DNA of 64,000 bases from the NCBI GenBank assembly GCA_002706335.1, contig PAKZ01000035.1, positions 123,455 through 187,454 on the forward strand, read 5' to 3'. The position numbers were made by a program, and so were the translations under genes. Numbering within the stretch: position 1 is the stretch's first letter; every line of letters starts with the position of its first letter. The notes beneath the pieces were generated by a model that worked only from the letters and a program-made list of their open reading frames with translations, was not told where the DNA came from and did not search any database. Shown here in pieces: positions 43,419 to 50,551 of the stretch. Source of the DNA: Ahrensia sp. (GTDB lineage Bacteria > Pseudomonadota > Alphaproteobacteria > Rhizobiales > Rhizobiaceae).

Positions 43419-45014
43419 ATGTCATACACGCAGGATATCCAGGAAGCCCGCAATCTGATCGAAGGCCATGGCGCCACCTGGAACGCCATCGACGCCGTGG
43501 CTGTTGCTCGCATGAAGGCGATGAATCGCTTCAAGACCGGCCTGGACATCGCCCGCTACACGGCGAACGTCATGCGCCGCGACATGGCCGCCTATGACAA
43601 GGATCCGACCAACTACACGCAGTCGCTCGGCTGCTGGCACGGCTTCATCGGCCAGCAGAAAATGATCTCCATCAAGAAGCATTTCGGCACGACAAAAGGC
43701 CGCTATCTCTACCTCTCGGGCTGGATGGTCGCCGCGCTCCGCTCCGAATTCGGTCCGCTGCCCGACCAGTCCATGCATGAGAAGATCTCGGTCCCGGCAC
43801 TGATCGAGGAGCTTTACACCTTCCTGCGCCAGGCCGATGCGCGCGAGTTGAACCTGCTGTTCCGCGACCTCGACGCCGCCCGCGACGCCGGAGACGCGAA
43901 CAAGGCCGCCGAAATCCAGTACAAGATCGACAACCACGAGACCCATATCGTGCCGATCATTGCCGACATCGACGCCGGCTTCGGCAACGCGGAAGCCACC
44001 TATCTGCTAGCGAAGAAGATGATCGAAGCCGGCGCCTGCGCGCTGCAGATCGAAAACCAGGTTTCCGACGAGAAACAGTGCGGCCACCAGGATGGCAAGG
44101 TCACGGTCCCGCATGAGGACTTCCTTGCCAAGGTTCGCGCCTGCCGCTACGCCTTCCTTGAACTGGGCGTCGATGACGGCGTCGTCGTTACCCGCACAGA
44201 TTCGCTCGGCGCTGGCCTGACGAAGCAGATCGCCTTCTCCAAGGAACCCGGCGATCTCGGCGACCAGTACAACGCTTTCCTCGATTGCGAAGAAGTCACC
44301 GCCGACGATCTCGGCTCCAACGACGTGGTCATCAAGCGCGACGGCAAGCTGATGCGGCCAAAGCGGTTGCCCTCCAACCTGTTCCAGTTCCGCAAGGGCA
44401 CTGGCGAGGACCGCTGCGTGCTCGACTCGATCACCTCGCTGCAGAACGGCGCGGACCTGATCTGGATCGAGACCGAGAAGCCGCATATCGGCCAGATCGG
44501 CGGCATGATGAACCGCATCCGCGAGGTCGTGCCGAACGCCAAGCTCGTCTACAACAACTCGCCGTCCTTCAACTGGACGCTGAACTTCCGCCAGCAGGTC
44601 TTCGACGCTTGGGAAGAAGAGGGCAAGGACGTCTCGGCCTATGACCGTGCAACCCTGATGAGCGCCGCCTATGACGGGTCCGAATTGGCGGCGGAAGCCG
44701 ACGAGCGCATCCGCACCTTCCAGTCCGACGCGGCCCGCGAGGCCGGTATCTTCCACCACCTCATCACGCTGCCGACCTACCACACGGCCGCTTTGTCGAC
44801 GGACAACCTGGCAAAGGAGTATTTCGGCGAACAGGGCATGCTCGGCTACGTCAAGAATGTCCAGCGCGCTGAAATCCGTCAGGGCATCGCCTGCGTCAAG
44901 CACCAGAACATGGCCGGCTCCGACATCGGCGACGACCACAAAGAGTACTTCGCCGGCGAGGCCGCGCTGAAGGCGTCCGGCAAGGATAACACCATGAACC
45001 AGTTCGCCGCCTGA
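43419..45014 (+). CDS. aceA: isocitrate lyase
   Basis: 531 residues, the long form of isocitrate lyase. The catalytic K-Q-C-G-H motif is present, along with D-I-D-A-G-F-G-N and I-E-N-Q-V-S-D. It splits isocitrate into glyoxylate and succinate, the first step of the glyoxylate shunt for growth on acetate or fatty acids. GAGAGG precedes ATG 43419. The upstream region has a palindromic operator candidate, and a hairpin terminator follows. Malate synthase is not in the window. Confidence 0.96.
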   Translation: MSYTQDIQEARNLIEGHGATWNAIDAVAVARMKAMNRFKTGLDIARYTANVMRRDMAAYDKDPTNYTQSLGCWHGFIGQQKMISIKKHFGTTKGRYLYLSGWMVAALRSEFGPLPDQSMHEKISVPALIEELYTFLRQADARELNLLFRDLDAARDAGDANKAAEIQYKIDNHETHIVPIIADIDAGFGNAEATYLLAKKMIEAGACALQIENQVSDEKQCGHQDGKVTVPHEDFLAKVRACRYAFLELGVDDGVVVTRTDSLGAGLTKQIAFSKEPGDLGDQYNAFLDCEEVTADDLGSNDVVIKRDGKLMRPKRLPSNLFQFRKGTGEDRCVLDSITSLQNGADLIWIETEKPHIGQIGGMMNRIREVVPNAKLVYNNSPSFNWTLNFRQQVFDAWEEEGKDVSAYDRATLMSAAYDGSELAAEADERIRTFQSDAAREAGIFHHLITLPTYHTAALSTDNLAKEYFGEQGMLGYVKNVQRAEIRQGIACVKHQNMAGSDIGDDHKEYFAGEAALKASGKDNTMNQFAA

Positions 45015-45043
45015 CGGCGAAACGGCAACCAGTTCGCCGCCTC
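44998..45043 (+). repeat. 16-bp direct repeat at the aceA stop
   Basis: AACCAGTTCGCCGCCT occurs at 44998-45013 (coding for the last residues and into the stop) and again at 45028-45043 beyond the stop, 30 bp apart. It looks like a small tandem duplication of the gene end. Confidence 0.8.
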
Positions 45044-45070
45044 GTGCCGGCGATCCTTGGAGGAGGCGAA

Positions 45071-45096
45071 AAGGCGGGCTTTGGCCCGCTTTTTTG
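45071..45096 (+). terminator. Rho-independent terminator of aceA
   Basis: GCGGGC (45074-45079) / GCCCGC (45084-45089) with a 4-nt loop and flanking A/T pairs, followed by TTTTTT. Confidence 0.85.
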
Positions 45097-45260
45097 TATC
45101 AGGACCGGAGACGCCCCCCTGACCGCAAAAGACTGCCACCGCAAATATCCACCGGACGATGGGTTCGCGAAAGGTGGGTGTGTCACAAAAGCTTCAAGCA
45201 GCGCGGCCAAGAAATGACGGCACGTCCTTTGCCTGGACGGATTGGAAAGACGAGGTTGAA

Positions 45261-46184
45261 ATGACAATGGATACGGGTCCGCACGACGACGTCCAGGATT
45301 GGCTCGAGGCCGAATTGGCCGACACGCTCGACGAGGATTTCGAGCTGGAAATTTCTGAACCCGCTTTGTCGATGGAACTGCGCAAAATCTACAACAAGGC
45401 GCATCCGGCGCAGATTGACCGCAGGGTCTACTTCCAGGAATTGATCCGACTGCAGTCCGAACTGATAAAGCTGCAGGACTGGGTGTCCCACACTGGCGAG
45501 CGTATTGTCGTCCTGTTCGAGGGCCGCGACTCCGCCGGCAAGGGTGGCGTCATCAAGCGGATCACTCAGCGCCTCAATCCCCGGATCTGCCGCGTCGTCG
45601 CCCTGCCTGCGCCGACCGACCGGGAAAAGACCCAGTGGTATTTCCAACGCTATGTCCCTCATTTGCCGGCGGCAGGCGAGATCGTGCTGTTCGCCCGGTC
45701 TTGGTACAATCGCGCTGGGGTCGAGCGCGTCATGGGCTTCGCGAGCCCCGACCAGGTCGAACAGTTTTTCGACGATGTCCCCGAATTCGAACGCATGCTG
45801 GTGCGAAACGGCACGCGCCTCGTAAAATACTGGTTCTCCATTACCGATGAGGAACAGCAGATGCGCTTCCTGATGCGCACCCACGATCCGATGAAACAGT
45901 GGAAACTATCACCGATGGACCTGCAGTCGCGGGTACGCTGGGAACAATACACCAAGGCCAAGGAGGAGATGTTCGCCCGCACCAACATCCCGGAAGCGCC
46001 CTGGTACATCGTCGAGGGCAACGACAAGAAACGCGCCCGGCTCAATTGCGTCGACCACCTGTTGAGCCTGATCCCCTATGAGCCGGTACCGCATGAGGAC
46101 ATCGCCCTGCCGGAACGCGTTTTCAATCCGGAATATGAGCGCGCAGTACTTCCCCCGGAACTCTATGTGCCGAGCAAATACTAA
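45261..46184 (+). CDS. ppk2: polyphosphate kinase 2
   Basis: 307 residues. Walker A G-R-D-S-A-G-K-G-G (residues 88-96), the PPK2 lid region (R-N-G-T-R-L-V-K-Y-W-F-S) and Walker B-like I-V-L-F-A-R-S-W-Y-N-R-A-G-V-E are visible. PPK2 transfers phosphate between polyphosphate and nucleoside diphosphates, usually making GTP or ATP. ATG 45261 is preferred (GAGG 8 bp upstream); a longer frame begins at 45159. An acidic N-terminal segment precedes the kinase core. Nearly touches the convergent lipid kinase gene. Confidence 0.92.
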   Translation: MTMDTGPHDDVQDWLEAELADTLDEDFELEISEPALSMELRKIYNKAHPAQIDRRVYFQELIRLQSELIKLQDWVSHTGERIVVLFEGRDSAGKGGVIKRITQRLNPRICRVVALPAPTDREKTQWYFQRYVPHLPAAGEIVLFARSWYNRAGVERVMGFASPDQVEQFFDDVPEFERMLVRNGTRLVKYWFSITDEEQQMRFLMRTHDPMKQWKLSPMDLQSRVRWEQYTKAKEEMFARTNIPEAPWYIVEGNDKKRARLNCVDHLLSLIPYEPVPHEDIALPERVFNPEYERAVLPPELYVPSKY

Positions 46185-46186
46185 GC

Positions 46187-47101
46187 CTACTGACCGCGCA
46201 CGGCATGATCTTCGTCCGGGACGATCACGGTAAGCACGCCGGGCGCAATCCGCACTTCGACAGGACTGTCCATCCGGACCATCTCGCCATCGATCGCCGC
46301 CTTCAGGCGGCCGCGGCGCGCCAGCTTAAGCTGTGTCGCCGTGAAGACTTCCATCTGCGGCAGACTGGACCAGGAACCAGCCGGAATACGCGCCGCGATT
46401 GCCGCCAATTCGGCCGACGTGCTTGTATGCGCGATATAGACGCCAAGTTCACCGCCATCGACACGGTCGGCATAGGGTAGATGGCCGTCGCCGAAGAGAT
46501 TGTTCGAGACCGCAAGCGCCGAGGTCACCAGAGGCCGGCGCTCGCCGTCGGCATCCTCCAGCCAGACGCGAACGCGCGGCGGCCGCAGGATAGCGCGCGA
46601 CAACGACCGGATTCCGCCGACGATCTTGCCCAGGCGCGAGCCAAATTTCTGCTGGTCGCGCATCTCGATCATCTCGGGATGCAAACCCAGCGAGAATTCG
46701 TGAATGAAGGGCCGCTTATTGGCGAATGCGATGTCGACCTTGTGCGGATGGCCGGATGCCAGCGCTTCGATTGCAGCATCGAGATCGAGTGGAATGCCTA
46801 GCGAACGCGCAAACAGGTTCATATTTCCGCCAGGCAGGATGGCGAGCGCCTTGCTCGTACCCTGTACGATCCCCGCAGCCATCGAAATAGTTCCATCGCC
46901 GCCACCGGCGAGAACAGCGTCGGCTTCACCGAACTCGACCGCATCCCTGATGGACTTGTCCATTCCATCGCCTTCGGTGAACGCGATGTCGATTGCATGT
47001 CCCGCTGCGGAAAACCGTTCCACAAGCCGGTTGGCCAGGCGATCCAGATCCGCGGTTTTGAGCGTGGACGCCTGGCTGTTGATGACTGCGGCAAATCGCA
47101 T
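46187..47101 (-). CDS. diacylglycerol kinase family lipid kinase
   Basis: 304 residues, DAGK catalytic fold. The nucleotide site A-G-G-G-D-G-T-I-S, L-P-G-G-N-M-N-L-F-A-R and the C-terminal A-I-D-G-E motif of YegS-type kinases are clear. It should phosphorylate a lipid (diacylglycerol or related) using ATP at the inner membrane. ATG 47101 is the natural start. Divergent from the luxR gene across 215 bp. Confidence 0.87.
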   Translation of the reverse strand: MRFAAVINSQASTLKTADLDRLANRLVERFSAAGHAIDIAFTEGDGMDKSIRDAVEFGEADAVLAGGGDGTISMAAGIVQGTSKALAILPGGNMNLFARSLGIPLDLDAAIEALASGHPHKVDIAFANKRPFIHEFSLGLHPEMIEMRDQQKFGSRLGKIVGGIRSLSRAILRPPRVRVWLEDADGERRPLVTSALAVSNNLFGDGHLPYADRVDGGELGVYIAHTSTSAELAAIAARIPAGSWSSLPQMEVFTATQLKLARRGRLKAAIDGEMVRMDSPVEVRIAPGVLTVIVPDEDHAVRGQ

Positions 47102-47228
47102 TGGGGCCCTGCTGTTTTCAGTGCTGACGTTCTAGATATAAGGCGCCGATGGACGAATTGGTTGCGGTTGCGGGCGAAAAACACAAGTGCCATGTGTCGT
47201 GGTTGTGCGGATTGGTGGCAATGCACTA

Positions 47229-47238
47229 CAACTAGTTG
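47229..47238. promoter_or_regulatory. short palindrome upstream of luxR, possible lux-box core
   Basis: CAACTAGTTG is a perfect 10-bp palindrome, 79 bp before the luxR start, flanked by a further imperfect pair GTTGTGC / GCACAAC. It could be the core of a LuxR-binding site but does not match the classical 20-bp lux box. Confidence 0.35.
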
Positions 47239-47263
47239 CACAACGATGAGCTGCGGGGGGTAC

Positions 47264-47311
47264 ATGATTCAGGTGAAGATTGATCCCGGCTTCCGAATTC
47301 CGGGGGCCTGA
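47264..47311 (+). CDS. possible 15-residue leader peptide before luxR
   Basis: A short frame, M-I-Q-V-K-I-D-P-G-F-R-I-P-G-A-stop, has GCGGGGGG upstream and ends five bases before the luxR start codon, whose own ribosome site (GAGGGG) overlaps the end of this frame. Coupling through this small frame is possible but unproven. Confidence 0.35.
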   Translation: MIQVKIDPGFRIPGA

Positions 47312-47316
47312 GGGGA

Positions 47317-48057
47317 ATGTATCGGGTCCTTGTAGCGCCGGATTTCGTGATCGCGCCGTCCAATCCGGATTTCCCGCCAGCGATCCTCGAGGCGATGAAG
47401 ACGGCGCGCGACGAAACAGGGAGTAATTTCATTAGCTTCTGGGCTCGCGTTGCCGCCGGTGGGCTCGCTTCCAACATCATCGTCACGACCTATCCGGCCA
47501 AATGGCTCGAACGTTACACCGAGCGCAACTATGCCCATGTCGATCCGGTCATCATCAGGGGCTTGGAATCGGTCGGCGCGGTGATCTTCGACCACCGCCA
47601 TCCGGCAAATGCCGAGGAAGCCGAATTGGCCGACGGCGCGATCGAGCATGATATCGGCTTCTACACGATCGGCATGCCCGTCCATATCGGCCCCAATATC
47701 CGCTCTGTCACCACCTTCTCGACCGATATCGACGTAACCGGCTCGCAAGATGAGGCCGCGGGCATTCTCGCCAGATGCCGCGAGCACGCCAACATCATCG
47801 CTCTCACGGTAACGGAACGGTTCCTCAGGAACGATCCGCCGAAAGTGAACTTGACCGACCGCGAGATCGAGGTCCTCTACTGGGGCGCGCAGGGCAAAAC
47901 CGACAAGGAAATTGGCGAACTGATGAAACTGTCGCGCTGGACGATCGTCGCCCACATGCAAAGCGCCAAGTCCAAGCTCCACGCCGCCAACAAGGCGGCG
48001 GCAATCGCCCGCGCGCTGGAGTTGAATTTATTCGAAAGATACGATCATAAGTTGTAA
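47317..48057 (+). CDS. LuxR-family quorum-sensing regulator
   Basis: 246 residues. The N-terminal autoinducer-binding domain carries W-L-E-R-Y-T-E-R-N-Y-A-H-V-D-P-V (W-x-x-x-Y-x9-D-P pattern typical of acyl-HSL receptors). The C-terminal LuxR HTH is L-T-D-R-E-I-E-V-L-Y-W-G-A-Q-G-K-T-D-K-E-I-G, then M-K-L-S-R-W-T-I-V-A-H. An autoinducer synthase gene follows after 49 bp, so this is the receptor of a local acyl-homoserine lactone circuit. Confidence 0.93.
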   Translation: MYRVLVAPDFVIAPSNPDFPPAILEAMKTARDETGSNFISFWARVAAGGLASNIIVTTYPAKWLERYTERNYAHVDPVIIRGLESVGAVIFDHRHPANAEEAELADGAIEHDIGFYTIGMPVHIGPNIRSVTTFSTDIDVTGSQDEAAGILARCREHANIIALTVTERFLRNDPPKVNLTDREIEVLYWGAQGKTDKEIGELMKLSRWTIVAHMQSAKSKLHAANKAAAIARALELNLFERYDHKL

Positions 48058-48077
48058 TTTCTAATATCATGACGTAG

Positions 48078-48105
48078 GACGGCTCCGGTACCGGCCGGAG
48101 ACGTC
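48078..48105 (+). promoter_or_regulatory. hairpin covering the luxI ribosome binding site
   Basis: GACGGCTCCGG (48078-48088) pairs with CCGGAGACGTC (48095-48105) with one mismatch and a 6-nt loop. The GGAG Shine-Dalgarno sequence (48097-48100) of luxI lies in the right arm, and the start codon is two bases past it. Folding would block translation initiation. Confidence 0.6.
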
Positions 48106-48106
48106 G

Positions 48107-48805
48107 ATGATCATTCATGTCGAAATGCACGACCGCGAGCGATATGCGCGCGAAATTTCCAACTACTTCAGGTTGCGAAAAGCTGTGTTTCACGACCGGC
48201 TCGGCTGGAATGTCGTCGTCCAGGGAGATGAGGAGCGCGACGTCCTCGACGACCTGCCGTGCACATATGCGCTGTCGCTGGACGGGACCGGAGCAGTCAA
48301 TGCGGGCGCGCGGCTGATCCCGACCACCCAGACGACGCTTCTCGACCTCGCATTCGACGGCCTCGTTCCGGAAGGCATCAGCTTTCGCGCGCCGACGATC
48401 TGGGAGGTGTCGAGGCTTTGCGTCGATGAGGCGAATGCCGGCGAGCGCCTCTCCGCCGGGCTCGCCATGGCCAATCTTGAACTTGCATTGGCCAATTTCG
48501 ACTATGCCCGCCGAAACGGCATCACCCACTATCTCACTGTGACCGAACGGCGGGGCTATGAGCTCACCCGGCTTTTCGACATGGGCGTTGAACTGCTCGG
48601 CCACCAGACGATTGAAGGATGTCCTGTCGTCTGCGGACTGATCGCCATCGACGACCGCACGCTGGCCGCCGCCGAGCGCATGCGGCCACTTACGCTGGGG
48701 CGACCGCCTTCCGGTAGAGGTGCCACGTCGCGTGGCCCAGCACGGGCAACGCCACGATCAGACCGAGGAACATCGGAACCGACGATACGATCACCGCAAG
48801 AGTGA
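48107..48805 (+). CDS. acyl-homoserine-lactone synthase (LuxI family)
   Basis: 232 residues. Conserved LuxI residues appear as F-R-L-R-K-A-V-F-H-D-R-L-G-W, E-R-D-V-L-D-D, A-R-L-I-P-T-T and W-E-V-S-R-L-C-V-D. It makes an N-acyl-homoserine lactone from SAM and acyl-ACP; chain length cannot be read. The last about 38 residues lie over the antisense end of the DUF2189 gene and look like read-through rather than family sequence. Paired with the luxR gene just upstream. Confidence 0.93.
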   Translation: MIIHVEMHDRERYAREISNYFRLRKAVFHDRLGWNVVVQGDEERDVLDDLPCTYALSLDGTGAVNAGARLIPTTQTTLLDLAFDGLVPEGISFRAPTIWEVSRLCVDEANAGERLSAGLAMANLELALANFDYARRNGITHYLTVTERRGYELTRLFDMGVELLGHQTIEGCPVVCGLIAIDDRTLAAAERMRPLTLGRPPSGRGATSRGPARATPRSDRGTSEPTIRSPQE

Positions 48806-49490
48806 CGAAGATTCCCCATCCGATCATCGGCACCGGGCTTGCCGCCACCGTCTTCACGCTGGTGATCATCGCCGTAACGAAATCGGATTCGCGGTCGAGC
48901 AGCAGCGGGATCGACACAACGGTGATGGAGAACAGCACCAGCGCCAGCACCGCGCCGACGACATGCCCCACCGCAAGGAACGTCCAGCCCTGCGAGGTGG
49001 TAAGCACGACATCGAGGAAGCGGTCGAGAGTGGAAAAGGACGCGCGTGACAGGATGACTGCCACCAGGAGCCGGACCTGATACATCCACACCCAGAAAAC
49101 GAACAGCATGACGAAGGCCATCCAGGCGAGTTCGCGCTGCCTTTGCAGCCAGACCACGCCCAGGACCTCGCGCCATGTGAGGGTTTTGCCGGTTTCAAGC
49201 CTGCGGCTGACTTCATAAAGACCGACAGCGACGAAAGGCCCGACCAACGGAAACCCGATCGCTACCGGGTAGATCATCCAGGGTATGTCCCAGATCGTAA
49301 GCGACAGTGCGATGATGATGCCGCCGAGCGTATAGACGCCGCCGAAGAAAAGGCCGTACAGCGGGGCCCTGGCGAAATCGGATAACCCTTTGCGAAGAAC
49401 GTCGAAGAGATCGCCGATGCTGATCGTATTTACCGTCGGCATCGCCGGCGGCCGCCGGGTCGGGGCCGTCGTATTGTTGTTGTCAGCCAT
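48690..49490 (-). CDS. DUF2189 domain membrane protein
   Basis: 266 residues with about six membrane helices, including the DUF2189 stretch G-G-V-Y-T-L-G-G-I-I-I-A-L and P-L-V-G-P-F-V-A-V-G-L-Y-E-V-S-R-R-L-E. A strong GGGAGGAG precedes ATG 49490. Its 3' end overlaps the luxI gene on the other strand by 116 bp, so the two transcripts can pair. Function of the family is unknown. Confidence 0.87.
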   Translation of the reverse strand: MADNNNTTAPTRRPPAMPTVNTISIGDLFDVLRKGLSDFARAPLYGLFFGGVYTLGGIIIALSLTIWDIPWMIYPVAIGFPLVGPFVAVGLYEVSRRLETGKTLTWREVLGVVWLQRQRELAWMAFVMLFVFWVWMYQVRLLVAVILSRASFSTLDRFLDVVLTTSQGWTFLAVGHVVGAVLALVLFSITVVSIPLLLDRESDFVTAMITSVKTVAASPVPMIGWGIFVTLAVIVSSVPMFLGLIVALPVLGHATWHLYRKAVAPA

Positions 49491-49625
49491 GATGTCTCCT
49501 CCCGTGACCAGCCTGCGACACAGTGTAACGTGCGGCAACAGCGCTCATTGACGCAGGTCAACAGTCGTATCGACCCGATATGCCACCGGATTGGAACGTT
49601 GCCGCCAATCGGCTAGACTACGAGC

Positions 49626-49811
49626 ATGAGCGACAAGCCATTCACGCCTGAAAATGCCTCCCCCGCCGCAAGCGCGCCCGAGACGCGTGTCGCCATGATC
49701 GCGACCCTTATCGTCATCCTGATCGGCATGGCCGGTTTTGTCGGCTGGCTCGTGCATGGCGACAAGCTGTTCTGGTCGATGTTGCAGGCCGGGCTTGCCT
49801 GGTGCCTCTGA
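49626..49811 (+). CDS. small single-pass membrane protein
   Basis: 61 residues with a hydrophilic N terminus and one clear membrane helix (A-T-L-I-V-I-L-I-G-M-A-G-F-V-G-W-L). No family recognised and no strong ribosome site. It lies 87 bp before the SCO1 gene on the same strand and could be an accessory of respiratory copper handling, which is speculative. Confidence 0.5.
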   Translation: MSDKPFTPENASPAASAPETRVAMIATLIVILIGMAGFVGWLVHGDKLFWSMLQAGLAWCL

Positions 49812-49898
49812 ACCCGGCAAACGCGCCGTGGCGAAATGACCGGATGAATTTGCCCGTTATCGACGCTAGATAGGCACCGAACCCTTGAAAGGATTGAC

Positions 49899-50477
49899 AT
49901 GCGTGCGCTCATTGCTGCCCTTGTTGTCGTTCTCGGCGTCGTTGGCGCTTGGCTCGGCTACGAGATCTACCGGGAAACCGCATCGCCATCGGGCGAGCCC
50001 TATGGCGTCCCCTTCAATCTGGTCGACCAGAACGGCGACCCGATCACCGAGCAGGCTTTTCGCGGCCATCCCACCGCGCTGTTCTTCGGCTTCACGCATT
50101 GCCCCGAAGTCTGCCCGACCACGCTCTACGAGCTGGGCTCCTGGTTCAACGAACTCGGCGACGAGGGCTCCAATATCATGGCCTACTTCGTTTCCATCGA
50201 TCCCGAACGCGACACGCCGGAACTGCTCGGCGGCTATCTTTCCAACGTGACAGACCGGGTGATCGGCATCACCGGAGACCCGGAAAAAGTTCGCGAGATG
50301 GCGCGCGGGTTCAACATCTATTTCAAGCGCATCGATACGGATGACGGCGACTACACGATGGACCACACCGCCTCCATTATCCTGCTCGACAGCCAAGGGA
50401 ACTTCCGCAAGACGATCGCATGGGGCGAGAATAGCGAGACCGCCATGCAGAAACTGCGCGACCTCGCCAAGACCTGA
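49899..50477 (+). CDS. SCO1/SenC family copper chaperone
   Basis: 192 residues, N-terminal membrane anchor, thioredoxin-like fold. Copper ligands are C-P-E-V-C (CxxxC) and the distant histidine in M-D-H-T-A. F-F-G-F-T-H, S-I-D-P-E-R-D-T and the final G-E-N are conserved. Delivers copper to cytochrome oxidase CuA or acts in redox sensing. The cytochrome oxidase genes are not in this window. Confidence 0.93.
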   Translation: MRALIAALVVVLGVVGAWLGYEIYRETASPSGEPYGVPFNLVDQNGDPITEQAFRGHPTALFFGFTHCPEVCPTTLYELGSWFNELGDEGSNIMAYFVSIDPERDTPELLGGYLSNVTDRVIGITGDPEKVREMARGFNIYFKRIDTDDGDYTMDHTASIILLDSQGNFRKTIAWGENSETAMQKLRDLAKT

Positions 50478-50492
50478 TTGTCTTTGCCGCCC

Positions 50493-50536
50493 TTGCCGGA
50501 CATGCCGCTAAGCCAATAGAAGCGGATGTCCGGCAA
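50493..50536 (+). promoter_or_regulatory. long stem-loop between senC and the antiporter gene
   Basis: TTGCCGGACAT-GCCGCT (50493-50509) pairs with AGCGGATGTCCGGCAA (50521-50536) with one bulge and an 11-nt loop. It ends 15 bp before the antiporter start codon and has no T tract, so it may protect the senC mRNA 3' end or regulate the antiporter leader. Confidence 0.6.
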
Positions 50537-50551
50537 CCAAGAAGGACGGCG

